A stretch of DNA of 64,000 bases from Propionivibrio sp. (GTDB lineage Bacteria > Pseudomonadota > Gammaproteobacteria > Burkholderiales > Rhodocyclaceae), in assembly GCF_029255185.1 (NCBI RefSeq), contig NZ_JAPUVO010000119.1:1-64000 (forward strand). Reading direction: 5' to 3'. The position numbers were made by a program, and so were the translations under genes. The notes beneath the pieces were generated by a model, which was not told the DNA's origin, ran no database searches, and was given only the letters and a program-made list of their open reading frames with translations. The first letter of the stretch is position 1, and each line of letters opens with the position of its first letter. Positions 1 to 8,859 of the stretch are shown here, piece after piece.

Positions 1-54
1 CAACACCTCGCACAGATGCTCAAGATAGCGCTCAAACTCGGCCTCGTTTCCCAT
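1..54 (-). CDS. IS701-like transposase, N-terminal fragment cut by the window edge
   Basis: Only 18 codons are visible, starting MGNEAEFERYLEHLC, and the frame is open to the window edge. A clean AGGAGG Shine-Dalgarno lies just upstream of the ATG. The opening resembles, from memory, DDE transposases of the IS701 group, which begin with a similar Glu/Phe-rich helix. The element's end should lie between here and the stop of cphA at 122, but I could not pick out its terminal inverted repeat. The family assignment is tentative because so little is visible. Confidence 0.45.
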   Translation of the reverse strand, partial: MGNEAEFERYLEHLCEVL

Positions 55-121
55 TACTTCCTCCTGCCAACATGGAATACCTCCTTATCGGCAGGATTTG
101 AGATAACTTAACACAGTAAGA

Positions 122-2710
122 CTAGCTTTGCGTTTCAGCCACACGCTTGGCGATATGCGCCAGTGCCTCTTCGACCTGATCGATGAGAATCAGGCACAGA
201 TCGCCTTCCTGAAGTCCCGCGAGCGCCGTGTCGATGGCCAGGAATTCGCCGTGTATTTCCTTGATATCTTTGGCTCGCCGCGCATTTTTCAGCCCCAGTT
301 GAAGCAGGGCCAGCACCTCGCCGTCAGCGCGGCCGCGCTGACATTGGTCCTGATAGAGCAGGACCTGGTCAAAGGCGTCGCCGAGAATTTCGGTCTGCTG
401 GCGGATGTCCTCGTCGCGCCGGTCGCCAGCGCCGCTGATGACCACCGATCGGCGGCTCTGCGGCGTTGATGGCATGTTATCGATGGCCTTGACCAGCGCC
501 GCAATGGCGTCAGGATTGTGGCCGTAATCGGCAATCAGCGTTGCGCCGCGATAGCTGAAGAGGTTGAAGCGTCCTGGCGCGGACGCCACATCATTCACAA
601 AGCTGGCCAGACCGCTGCGGATGATGTCCCAGTTGAGGCCGAGCGCCCAGCCGGCGCCGGTAGCGGCCATCGCATTTTCGACCTGGAAGCCTATGGCGCC
701 ATTGGCGGTGACCGGGACCTGTGCCAGCGCGATACGTTGCGTGAAGCCCCCTTCAGAGGCGACGATCGCATCGTCGTCGAGGTAGATGATGCGTTTGCCG
801 CGCGCGCGGTGCATGGCCATCACCGGATGATTGCGGTCGCAGGCAAAGAAGATGACCTTGCCGGGGCAGGACTCGGCCATGCGGGCGACCATCGGATCGG
901 CGGCGTTGAGCACGGCGACGCCGGTGTCCGGTTTGACGTTCTGGACGATCACCCGCTTGACGACCGAGAGGTCTTCGACCGTGCTGATGTACGACAGGCC
1001 AAGGTGGTCGCCGCTGCCGATATTGGTGACCACCGCCACATCACAGCGGTCGAAACCAAGCCCTTCGCGCAGTACGCCACCGCGCGCGGTTTCCAGAACC
1101 GCCGCGTCAACATCGGGGTGGAACAGCACATTCTTGGCGCTTTTCGGTCCGCTGCAATCGCCCGTGTCGATACGCTTGTTCGCGACATAGACGCCGTCGG
1201 TGGTGGTCATGCCGACGCGCAGGCCGCTGCTGCCGAGAATACTGGCAATCAGGCGCACGGTCGTCGTTTTACCGTTGGTTCCGGCAACGGCAACCAGCGG
1301 GATTCGCGCATCGTCTCCGGCGTCAAACATATTGGCGATAATCGCTTCACCAACCGCGCGGCCTTTGCCGTAAGAGGGTTGCAGGTGCATGCGCAGACCC
1401 GGCGCGGCATTCAACTCGACGATGCCGCCGCCTTGCTCCTCGAGCGGGCGCAGGACGTTGTTGCACACAATGTCGACGCCAGCGATGTCCAGCCCGACCA
1501 TCTGCGCGGCGGCAACGGCGCGTGCCGCGAAATCCGGATGTACATCGTCAGTGACGTCGGTGGCCGTACCGCCGGTCGATAGATTGGCGTTATTGCGCAG
1601 GATGACGCGCATTCCCCTGGCCGGAATCGAGTCAGCAGTCAGGCCATCTTCCGCCAGGCGGGCTAGCGCAATGTCATCAAAACGGATTTTGGTCAGCGAG
1701 GTGGCATGGCCAACGCCGCGCCGCGGGTCGCTGTTGACCTGGTCGACGAGTTGGCGGACGCTGTGCGCGCCATCGCCAACCACCATCGGCGGTTCACGGC
1801 GGGCGGCGGCGATCAGCTTGTTGCCAACCACCAGCAGACGATAGTCCTGACCAGGCAGGTAGCGCTCGACCAGAACTTCGTCGCTGATTTTGAAGGCGAC
1901 GGCATAGGCGGCTTCGACCTGTTCCCGGGTGGTCAGATTGACCGCCACGCCTTTGCCCTGGTTGCCATCCTGTGGCTTGACGACCACGGCGCCGCCAATT
2001 TCGAGCGCGGCAGCCCAGGCGTCGGCGGCATCGTCCACCGGACGACCACAAGGCACCGGGACCCCAGCGGCGTGCAGCAAGGTCTTGGTCAGTTCCTTGT
2101 CCTGGGCGATGGATTCGGCCACGGCGCTGGTGCGGTCGGTTTCGGCGGCCTGGATGCGACGTTGTTTGCTGCCCCAGCCAAATTGCACCATGCTGCCTTC
2201 GGTCAGTCGGCGGTACGGTATCTTGCGGGCGACGGCGGCATAGACGATGGATCCGGTGCTCGGCCCGAGGCGAACGTCTTCGTCGAGTTCGCGCAGCCGG
2301 GAGAGGGCGCCGGCGATATCGAAAGGCTGGTCGCCGACGGCGGCCTGGCAGAGTTCCTGCGCCAGTTCAAAGGCGAGCCGGCCAACCGCCTCCTCGCTGT
2401 ATTCCACGACCACCTGGTAGAGGCCAGGTTCGAGGGTCTGTGCCGTGCGGCTGAAGGTCACCGGACAACCGGCCTGCGCTTGCAGTCCGAGCGCGGCGTA
2501 TTCAATGGCATGGGCCATCGACACCACGTCATTGCTCGCCGTCGGCTGGAGCAAGGCGATTTCCGGAAAGCGTTCGCGCAAGCGGGCCTCAAAACCGGCG
2601 ATGTTGCCGATGGTGCATTCGCTTTCGTTGCAGGCGATGATGGCCTCGATTGCGGTATGCCGACTCCACAGATTGGGACCGCGCAATGCCCGGATACGTG
2701 ATACTTCCAT
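122..2710 (-). CDS. cphA: Cyanophycin synthetase CphA (full length)
   Basis: This enzyme elongates cyanophycin (multi-L-arginyl-poly-L-aspartate), adding Asp to the backbone and Arg to the side chain using ATP, in the cytoplasm. The N-terminal domain (MEVSRIRALRGPNLW) is followed by an ATP-grasp domain (about residues 195-460, with VVVKPQDGNQGKGV) and a Mur-ligase-like domain with P-loop GTNGKTTT near residue 477. It ends in the Mur-ligase C-terminal domain (ADYGHNPDA). At about 862 residues it matches full-length CphA. A GTG lies 30 bases upstream in frame, but the ATG at 2710 has an AAGGA site nine bases away and matches the family start. It is the last gene of the cassette, 37 bases after the truncated paralogue. 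No cyanophycinase gene is in view. Confidence 0.93.
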   Translation of the reverse strand: MEVSRIRALRGPNLWSRHTAIEAIIACNESECTIGNIAGFEARLRERFPEIALLQPTASNDVVSMAHAIEYAALGLQAQAGCPVTFSRTAQTLEPGLYQVVVEYSEEAVGRLAFELAQELCQAAVGDQPFDIAGALSRLRELDEDVRLGPSTGSIVYAAVARKIPYRRLTEGSMVQFGWGSKQRRIQAAETDRTSAVAESIAQDKELTKTLLHAAGVPVPCGRPVDDAADAWAAALEIGGAVVVKPQDGNQGKGVAVNLTTREQVEAAYAVAFKISDEVLVERYLPGQDYRLLVVGNKLIAAARREPPMVVGDGAHSVRQLVDQVNSDPRRGVGHATSLTKIRFDDIALARLAEDGLTADSIPARGMRVILRNNANLSTGGTATDVTDDVHPDFAARAVAAAQMVGLDIAGVDIVCNNVLRPLEEQGGGIVELNAAPGLRMHLQPSYGKGRAVGEAIIANMFDAGDDARIPLVAVAGTNGKTTTVRLIASILGSSGLRVGMTTTDGVYVANKRIDTGDCSGPKSAKNVLFHPDVDAAVLETARGGVLREGLGFDRCDVAVVTNIGSGDHLGLSYISTVEDLSVVKRVIVQNVKPDTGVAVLNAADPMVARMAESCPGKVIFFACDRNHPVMAMHRARGKRIIYLDDDAIVASEGGFTQRIALAQVPVTANGAIGFQVENAMAATGAGWALGLNWDIIRSGLASFVNDVASAPGRFNLFSYRGATLIADYGHNPDAIAALVKAIDNMPSTPQSRRSVVISGAGDRRDEDIRQQTEILGDAFDQVLLYQDQCQRGRADGEVLALLQLGLKNARRAKDIKEIHGEFLAIDTALAGLQEGDLCLILIDQVEEALAHIAKRVAETQS

Positions 2711-2747
2711 AGACGTTTTCCTTTTGTTTTGTTGCGACACCTAGTGG

Positions 2748-4937
2748 CTATTCAACGAAGAAGGTTTCGATTCCGGTACGCATGACATCGGGCGAGATGC
2801 CGAGTGCCCAGGCACTACCAACGGCGGCAAGTATATTCTCGACCTGGGGCACTAGCTGACCACCCTCGGTTAGCGGAATGTCGTTTAGTCTGGCGAGCGC
2901 AGTCTCGTCCAGGCCGCTGGCGAGCACGATGGCCCCGTCGCGAACGATTACGGCGCGCTTGCCCAGTTGGCGATGCGCACTGACGGCAGGCAGTTCCGGA
3001 TCGAGCGCGAAGTAGATGATTTCGCCATCGCATAGCGGTGCCATCTTGACCAGCATGGCTTCCCGGGCATTGAGTACCGCCGTGCCCTTGGGCAGAACCA
3101 GGTCGATCTGGGTGCGCAGCACGTTGAACACCTGTTCCGGTGTTTCGATGTAGTAGCGACCGGTGTGCTGTGCGACGTCGACGTTGGTGATGACGCCGAC
3201 CTGGCAGCGGTCGTAAGCCAACCCTTCGCTGAGGATGGCATCGCTGCCGTTCTCGAAGACGGCGGCCTCAATGGCGCGGTTCATCAGAATCCGGTTGGCC
3301 GCTGTCCAAGTCGCGCAATCGCCTTTCTGGGCCTGTCGGCGATCGAGGTAGAGGCCGTCGCTGCAGGCCATTCCGGTGTATTTTCCGGAGAGCGTCAGCA
3401 GCCGGGCGATGAGGCGACAGACCATGGTCTTGCCGAAACTGCCGGTGACGCCAACGATCGGGATGCGCCCGTCATCGCCATTCGGGAACAGGTGCTCGAC
3501 GATGGCGCGACCGACTGGACGCGCTTCGCCGTTGGCCGGCTTAAGGTGCATCAGCAGGCCGGGGCCGGCGTTGACTTCAACGATGGCTCCGCGCTGTTCG
3601 TCGAGTGGGCGTGAGATATCTTCACAAACCAGATCGACACCGGCGATATCGAGGCCGACCACGCGCGCCGCCAGCGAAACGGTGTCGACGACGCTCGGAT
3701 GGACCAGTTCGGTAATGTCGCAGGAGTGGTTGCCGGTGCGATCAATCAGTACTTCGCGCCCCTCCGCCGGTACCGAGTCGGGCGTAAATCCCTGGCGTGC
3801 GACTTCGTTCAGTGCCACCCGACTGTTGCTGAGGTTGATCAGGTCCAAGGGGAATTCTTCGGCGTCGCCACGGCGCGGATCGCAGTTGATCTGACTGTCG
3901 ATCAGTTCATTAAGTGTTGATTTTCCGTCGCCGATAACGGCCGCCATTTCGCCGCGCGCAGCGGCGACCAGCTTGCCGCCGACGACCAGCAGGCGGTGTT
4001 CTGAACCGCGCACGAAGCGCTCGACGATAACGCCGCTACCCTCGTTGAGAGCGGCCGCGTAAGCGGCTTCAACTTCACTCTGCGTCATCAGGTTGGCATA
4101 TACGCCGCGCCCGTGATTGCCATCGTAGGGTTTGACGACCACCGGAACGCCGATTTCTTCTGCGGCCTCCCAGGCGTCAGTCGGGCCATTGACCATGCGG
4201 CCTTCGGGCACGGGTACGCCGCAGAACTGAAGCAGTGTCTTGGTCAGGTCCTTGTCACGCGAGATGGTTTCGGCAATGGCGCTGGTGCGATCGGTTTCCG
4301 CTGTCCAGATGCGCCGGCTGCGGACACCGTAACCGAGTTGCACGAGGTTGCCGTTGGCCAGCATGCGAATCGCCGGAATGCGGCGTCCCTTGGCCGTTGC
4401 CGCTTCGACGATGCAGCTGGTGGAGGGCCCGAGCAGCTTGCGTTCAGCCATGTCGCGCAGGCGCCCGACCGTCGCTGCGACATCGAAGGGAGCGTCCTCA
4501 ATGGCCGCCATCAGCAGTTCGCGACCGGCCTCCAGGCAGGCGCGGCTGACCTCTTCATGCCAGGCGCGGATGACGACTTTATAGACGCCGGGCAGCGAGG
4601 TCTGGCGCGCTTTGCCAAAACCGCCAGGCATGCCGGCAAGGTTTTGCAGTTCAAGCGAGACGTGTTCAAGGATATGCCCTGACCAGGTGCCTTCTTCGAG
4701 CCGGCGCACAAAACCGCCGCGCTCTCCGTAGCTGCAGCGGTGCTCGATCAGTGAGGGCAGAAAGCCTTGCAGGCGGTCTATAAAGCCAGGCAGGGTGTTC
4801 GACGGAAAATCTTCCAATTCTCCGATGTCCACAACGGCTTCAATAACCGGGCGGTACGTCCAGATGTTCGGTCCGCGCAGATAGCGGATTTCCAGAAACT
4901 TGATGTCTTTCGTTTTCATTTGTTTCGTCCGTGGCAT
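2748..4937 (-). CDS. cphA2: Second cyanophycin synthetase, CphA2-like (truncated Mur-ligase part)
   Basis: A paralogue of CphA with the same N-terminal domain (EIRYLRGPNIW) and ATP-grasp domain (VVVKPYDGNHGRGV near residue 266). Its Mur-ligase-like P-loop reads TGSFGKT (residues 498-504) where CphA has GTNGKT. The protein stops at 729 residues, just where the CphA C-terminal Mur-ligase domain would begin. Cyanobacterial CphA2 has the same shortened plan and polymerises beta-Asp-Arg dipeptides, so a recycling role is plausible but inferred. The ATG directly abuts the stop of the DUF1854 gene with no clear ribosome site; a second in-frame ATG at 4919 (MKTKDIKF) is an alternative start. Confidence 0.85.
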   Translation of the reverse strand: MPRTKQMKTKDIKFLEIRYLRGPNIWTYRPVIEAVVDIGELEDFPSNTLPGFIDRLQGFLPSLIEHRCSYGERGGFVRRLEEGTWSGHILEHVSLELQNLAGMPGGFGKARQTSLPGVYKVVIRAWHEEVSRACLEAGRELLMAAIEDAPFDVAATVGRLRDMAERKLLGPSTSCIVEAATAKGRRIPAIRMLANGNLVQLGYGVRSRRIWTAETDRTSAIAETISRDKDLTKTLLQFCGVPVPEGRMVNGPTDAWEAAEEIGVPVVVKPYDGNHGRGVYANLMTQSEVEAAYAAALNEGSGVIVERFVRGSEHRLLVVGGKLVAAARGEMAAVIGDGKSTLNELIDSQINCDPRRGDAEEFPLDLINLSNSRVALNEVARQGFTPDSVPAEGREVLIDRTGNHSCDITELVHPSVVDTVSLAARVVGLDIAGVDLVCEDISRPLDEQRGAIVEVNAGPGLLMHLKPANGEARPVGRAIVEHLFPNGDDGRIPIVGVTGSFGKTMVCRLIARLLTLSGKYTGMACSDGLYLDRRQAQKGDCATWTAANRILMNRAIEAAVFENGSDAILSEGLAYDRCQVGVITNVDVAQHTGRYYIETPEQVFNVLRTQIDLVLPKGTAVLNAREAMLVKMAPLCDGEIIYFALDPELPAVSAHRQLGKRAVIVRDGAIVLASGLDETALARLNDIPLTEGGQLVPQVENILAAVGSAWALGISPDVMRTGIETFFVE

Positions 4938-5411
4938 TTACAGGAAACGATCGAGAATTTTTCGACTCTGCTTGTCAAGAGCATAACGGTCGCGGATCAG
5001 GTAGTTAATGCCGTTACTGTCTGCAATCAACAAGGCGGGCGAGGTCAAACGGCGGATGTCCTCTTCGCCCTTGAGGAGCAGTCGGGTGTCGCCATGATTG
5101 GTCTTGATCTGCCAGATGCACGGCGTGGCAAAGCTCGACACGTTGAGGATCTGGCTGATCACGGGCATGAACTCGCGGCTGGCGAGTTCATCTTCGATCA
5201 GCGTGCGCAAGGCCTCTGGCAGGTCGCTCAGGCGGTCAATCCAGGCCAGTTCGTGGCCATGCGGATCGACCAGGGCAATGCCCTGATCTGGAGAAGCGAT
5301 TGGAAAAGCACGCACCGGAACCACGCCTTCATGGATTTCACCGTCATCGCCGGCGAATGACAAACGGCCCAAGGCGTCACGTCGCAACTGATAGTGTGGT
5401 GTGGTGATCAA
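4938..5411 (-). CDS. DUF1854 family protein of the cyanophycin cassette
   Basis: A 157-residue soluble protein with no signal peptide or membrane segment. It begins with TTG (MITTPHYQLRRDALG) in a TTGA overlap with the stop of the ABC transporter; GGGGGAG eight bases upstream supports this start. The sequence matches what I remember of DUF1854, a family often found beside cphA in proteobacteria. Features include the stretch RRDALGRLSF and a central HGHELAWIDRL. The zero-gap junction with the next synthetase and the overlap with the transporter point to one translation-coupled operon. The biochemical role is unknown; it could assist the transporter or polymer handling. Confidence 0.75.
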   Translation of the reverse strand: MITTPHYQLRRDALGRLSFAGDDGEIHEGVVPVRAFPIASPDQGIALVDPHGHELAWIDRLSDLPEALRTLIEDELASREFMPVISQILNVSSFATPCIWQIKTNHGDTRLLLKGEEDIRRLTSPALLIADSNGINYLIRDRYALDKQSRKILDRFL

Positions 5412-7732
5412 TCCCGAACTCCCCCGATCATGGTGTCGATTTCGGCGCGGCGCACTTCATCCTCGACATCGACGTTACGTGCCTGCGCCTGATAAAGCTG
5501 GTAGTAGTGGCCTTCGCGCGCCATCAGTTCATCGTGGCTGCCGACTTCGACAACGCTGCCGCGATCAAGAACCACCAGGCGGTTGGCATCGCGCAGCGTC
5601 GACAGGCGGTGGGCGATGGCGATGGTGGTGCGACCGCGCACCAGGTTGTCGAGCGCTTTCTGGATTTCTTTTTCGGTCGTCGTATCCACCGAAGAGGTGG
5701 CTTCGTCGAGAATCAGGATCTTCGGGTCGATGAGTAACGCTCGAGCAATGGAGATGCGCTGGCGCTCACCACCAGAGAGTGCCTGGCCGCGTTCGCCAAC
5801 CAGTGAGTCATAACCCTGAGCCAGACGCAGAATGAATTCATGGGCATGGGCGGCACGCGCAGCGGCGACAATTTCTTCGCGGCTAGCGTCGGGTTTGCCA
5901 TAGGCAATGTTTTCGGCAATCGTTCCAAAAAACAGGAAAGGCTCCTGCAACACCAGTCCGATGTGCTGGCGGTATTCGGCGACCGGCAGCGAACGGATGT
6001 CGACGCCGTCGATCAGAATCGCGCCCTCGGTCACGTCATAGAAGCGACAGATCAGGTTGACCATGGTGCTCTTGCCCGAGCCGCTGTGACCGACCAGGCC
6101 GATCATCTCCCCTGGCTCGATCATGATGCTGATATCGCGCGTGACGCTGCGCGTGCCATAGCGGAAACCGACGCCACGCAGCTCGATGCGGCCGCTGACA
6201 TTGGCCAGATGGACCGGGTTAACCGGCTCGGGAACGCTGGACACGTGGTCGAGAACGTCAAAAATCCGTTTCGCGCCAGCGGCCGCTTTCTGCGTTACCG
6301 AGACAATACGGCTCATCGAGTCGAGGCGCAGATAAAAGCGACCGATGTAGGCCAGGAAGGCGGTCAGGACACCGACCGTAATGTCGTTCCTGGAAATCTG
6401 CCAAATGCCGAAACCCCAGACGATGAGCAAGCCGACTTCGGTAAGCAGCGTTACCGTCGGCGTGAACAGCGACCAGACCTTGTTGACCTTGTCATTGACC
6501 TCAAGATTATGCACATTGGCCGCCCGGAAGCGCGCCGCCTCGCGATTCTCCTGAGCGAAGGCCTTGACCACGCGGATGCCGGGGATGGTGTCGGCCAGCA
6601 CATTGGTGACTTCGGCCCAGATGCGGTCGACGCGCTCAAAGCCGGTACGCAGCTTCTCGCGCACCACATGAATCAGCCAGGCAATGATCGGCAGCGGCAA
6701 CAGGGTGACCAGCGCCAGATGGGGATTGATCGAAACCAGAATGCTCGTTGTCATGACGATCATCAGCACGTCGGTGACGAAATCGAGGAAATGCAACGAG
6801 ATAAAAATGTTGATGCGGTCGGTTTCCGAACCGATGCGCGCCATCAAATCGCCGGTGCGCTTGCCGCCGAAGTATTCCTGCGAGAGTTTGAGCAGGTGCT
6901 CATAGGTGGTGGTGCGCAGGTCGGCTCCGATGCGTTCGGAAACCAGCGCCAGAATGTAGGTGCGTGCCCAGCCGAGCACCCAGGCCAGCAAGGCTGCACC
7001 GAACAGCCCGGAGAGGTAGAGGGTGACCAGCGCGGTGTCGATCGGTTTGCCGTTCTGGTAGGGGATCAGCACCTTGTCCATCATCGGCATTGTCAGGTAG
7101 GGCGGCACCAGCGTTGCCGCGGTTGATCCTAGTGACAGCAGGAAGCCGGCCAGCAGGCGCCAGCGGTAAGGGTAAGCAAAGCGCCAGAGCCGGAACAGGG
7201 TCCAGGTTGAGGGCGGCGCGTAGATCTCCTTGCTGCACACCGGGCATTCTTCCTGTCCGGCAAGCAACGGCGTTTCGCAATTTGGGCACAGCGCCTGGGT
7301 CGGCGGCGGCGGGAGTTCTCCGGTGAGGCAGAAGGCGAGTTGCCGCGTGAAGTGCTCGATCAGTCGCCCGGCGGCGATGTCTGCGCCAAGGGTGTAGCGC
7401 CAGATCGCCAGTCGTGAATTCCCGGCACAGAGTTCGAGACTGCCCACCCCTGAATGGTCACGCCGGGTCAGCGTAAGCCCATGGCGAAACACATGCGTTT
7501 GCCAGTTGGCATCGTCGACTGATTGGGCCAGCAGTCGCTGATTGGTCAGCACGATCAGGCCTGAAGAAAAATGCAGCCGGGTGTCAAGGTCAATTTCCAG
7601 CCAGGCGAGAATTTTTTCATCCCCGGCGAGCTGCGCCTGGACCGTATCAAGCCATGCCGCGGGCAGCGGTAAGGCAGCAAGGCCGGGCTGTGTGTGATTC
7701 GTTACAGGGTTTGTAGGTGTACTATTTGTCAT
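5408..7732 (-). CDS. ABC exporter with N-terminal PH-like and zinc-ribbon domains, cyanophycin-linked
   Basis: A fused permease-ATPase of 774 residues. Residues about 30-135 look like a small PH/GRAM-type fold (LHFSSGLIVLTNQRLLAQ). Four cysteines follow as two CPxC knuckles (149/152 and 163/166), a likely zinc ribbon. A six-helix exporter domain spans about 180-480. The ATPase has Walker A GHSGSGKST (548-556), signature LSGGERQR (652 on) and Walker B ILILDEATS. Ordinary lipid or peptide exporters lack the first two domains. It is the first gene of the cassette and overlaps the DUF1854 start by four bases. The substrate is unknown; export of arginine, dipeptide or a membrane component is only a guess. 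The ATG at 7732 lacks a strong ribosome site. Confidence 0.82.
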   Translation of the reverse strand: MTNSTPTNPVTNHTQPGLAALPLPAAWLDTVQAQLAGDEKILAWLEIDLDTRLHFSSGLIVLTNQRLLAQSVDDANWQTHVFRHGLTLTRRDHSGVGSLELCAGNSRLAIWRYTLGADIAAGRLIEHFTRQLAFCLTGELPPPPTQALCPNCETPLLAGQEECPVCSKEIYAPPSTWTLFRLWRFAYPYRWRLLAGFLLSLGSTAATLVPPYLTMPMMDKVLIPYQNGKPIDTALVTLYLSGLFGAALLAWVLGWARTYILALVSERIGADLRTTTYEHLLKLSQEYFGGKRTGDLMARIGSETDRINIFISLHFLDFVTDVLMIVMTTSILVSINPHLALVTLLPLPIIAWLIHVVREKLRTGFERVDRIWAEVTNVLADTIPGIRVVKAFAQENREAARFRAANVHNLEVNDKVNKVWSLFTPTVTLLTEVGLLIVWGFGIWQISRNDITVGVLTAFLAYIGRFYLRLDSMSRIVSVTQKAAAGAKRIFDVLDHVSSVPEPVNPVHLANVSGRIELRGVGFRYGTRSVTRDISIMIEPGEMIGLVGHSGSGKSTMVNLICRFYDVTEGAILIDGVDIRSLPVAEYRQHIGLVLQEPFLFFGTIAENIAYGKPDASREEIVAAARAAHAHEFILRLAQGYDSLVGERGQALSGGERQRISIARALLIDPKILILDEATSSVDTTTEKEIQKALDNLVRGRTTIAIAHRLSTLRDANRLVVLDRGSVVEVGSHDELMAREGHYYQLYQAQARNVDVEDEVRRAEIDTMIGGVRD

Positions 7733-7938
7733 TATTGCGTTTATTATCGGTCAGGCGACTGGGAATCTGCAGAGTGTCGAAGTATACCGTCTTCGCCGCA
7801 GTGCTGCTGCGGCTCTTGCGAATGGGTGTGGGTTTGAAGCGCAGCACCTGAATGAACGTGCGATCAGATAAATTAAACCCGAGCTGCACAAAACTCATAC
7901 TGGCTAATGCCTGGTGTTTTGTCGAACAAGAAAAGTTA

Positions 7939-7968
7939 TTGTAGTTGGGAATAATTCTCATGTATGAT
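7939..7968 (+). promoter_or_regulatory. Candidate sigma70 promoter overlapped by a Fur site
   Basis: TTGTAG (7939-7944) and TATGAT (7963-7968) are separated by 18 bases. The -10 hexamer lies inside the Fur palindrome, so repressor binding would block polymerase. Transcription would start around 7975, downstream of the first in-frame ATG at 7964. That argues that the following gene starts further along. Confidence 0.5.
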
Positions 7969-7983
7969 GCGAATCATTCCCAA
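7945..7983. promoter_or_regulatory. Fur box (39-bp palindrome)
   Basis: Two 17-base arms (TTGGGAATAATTCTCAT and the complement of a near-identical arm) flank a five-base centre with two mismatches. The core GAATNATTCNCAT resembles proteobacterial Fur sites. It precedes the outer-membrane protein and feoAB, consistent with iron-dependent repression. The divergent cyanophycin cassette begins about 210 bases away and could be affected, but no evidence for that is visible. Confidence 0.75.
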
Positions 7984-8014
7984 TAAGACCAGCTTTTATT
8001 CCTGGATTTTTGCC

Positions 8015-8827
8015 ATGCTTACTGTTTTTTTAGGATCGGCCAAGCGCTTTGCTCTCCAAGCGGCATCAATGACGCTGGCCGGACTTTCATTTTCGGCCTT
8101 TGCCTTCCAACCCCTGATTACCGACGATACTGGCACGCAGGGTAGCGGTGGCAACCAGCTCGAATTTTCGTACAACGAAGATCGTGCAAAAACGGCTGGC
8201 AACATCGAGCGTTTGTACATCTTGCCGCTTGTTTATACGCGTGGCCTGACCGAGTCGCTCGATGTGTTTGCCGGGTTCAGCTACGCCCGGGTTCGTTCGA
8301 ATACCGCCGATGGCAACGCCAGCGGCGGTGGTAATCCCTCTTTTGGAGCCAAATGGCGCTTCTATGAAAACGAAGCAAGCGGGAGCAGTCTGGCGGTCAA
8401 GCCGGAAATTGTTTTCCCGGTCAGTGCTGAGCGTGAAAATTCCGGGCTGGGCACCGGCAAGACCTCGGGCAAGCTGACCTTCATTCTTACCCAGACGCGT
8501 CCGTTTGGCGCACTCCATGTCAATGCCGGCCTTGGCCGCGACCGTTTCCGCGATGGCTTGAGTAATCCTGACAGCACAACATCGCGTTTTTCGCTTGCAC
8601 CGGTATGGGATGTCAGTGAGCAATGGAAGCTGGCCGTGGACCTCGGGGTGGAATCCGCGCGTGCCGCAGGCAGCACATTGCGCTCGAATTTTGTCGAGCT
8701 TGGCGCGATCTATTCGCCGGGCAAGGATCTTGATTTTGCGATCGGAATCCTGCGCTCGTCCGACAACGACAGCCCGCGCACAACGACCAATACAGCCAAT
8801 GCCGGCATTACCTGGCGATTCCGGTAA
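8015..8827 (+). CDS. Outer-membrane beta-barrel protein, MetA-pathway/transporter type
   Basis: The product has a signal-like N-terminus (MLTVFLGSAKRF then a hydrophobic stretch ending AFAFQ) and alternating strands ending in the aromatic-rich ITWRFR, as in outer-membrane barrels. It resembles the family annotated as MetA-pathway of phenol degradation (outer-membrane channel-like). The frame is open from an ATG at 7964, but that codon sits in the Fur box and upstream of the likely transcription start, so I use ATG 8015; the ribosome site is weak. It is the first gene before feoAB under the Fur-type promoter, so a role in iron or small-solute passage is inferred. About 270 residues. Confidence 0.72.
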   Translation: MLTVFLGSAKRFALQAASMTLAGLSFSAFAFQPLITDDTGTQGSGGNQLEFSYNEDRAKTAGNIERLYILPLVYTRGLTESLDVFAGFSYARVRSNTADGNASGGGNPSFGAKWRFYENEASGSSLAVKPEIVFPVSAERENSGLGTGKTSGKLTFILTQTRPFGALHVNAGLGRDRFRDGLSNPDSTTSRFSLAPVWDVSEQWKLAVDLGVESARAAGSTLRSNFVELGAIYSPGKDLDFAIGILRSSDNDSPRTTTNTANAGITWRFR

Positions 8828-8859
8828 AAGGGAAGGCAAGCTCGACTCAGGAGACGAAG

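Noticed and set aside
518-1582. Long plus-strand frames opposite cphA and its paralogue
   Set aside because: Antisense shadows of G+C-rich coding DNA with no recognisable domains.
7722-7961. A 79-codon minus-strand reading frame upstream of the exporter
   Set aside because: Its start is a mirror product of the Fur palindrome, it overlaps the exporter start, and the sequence matches no family I know.
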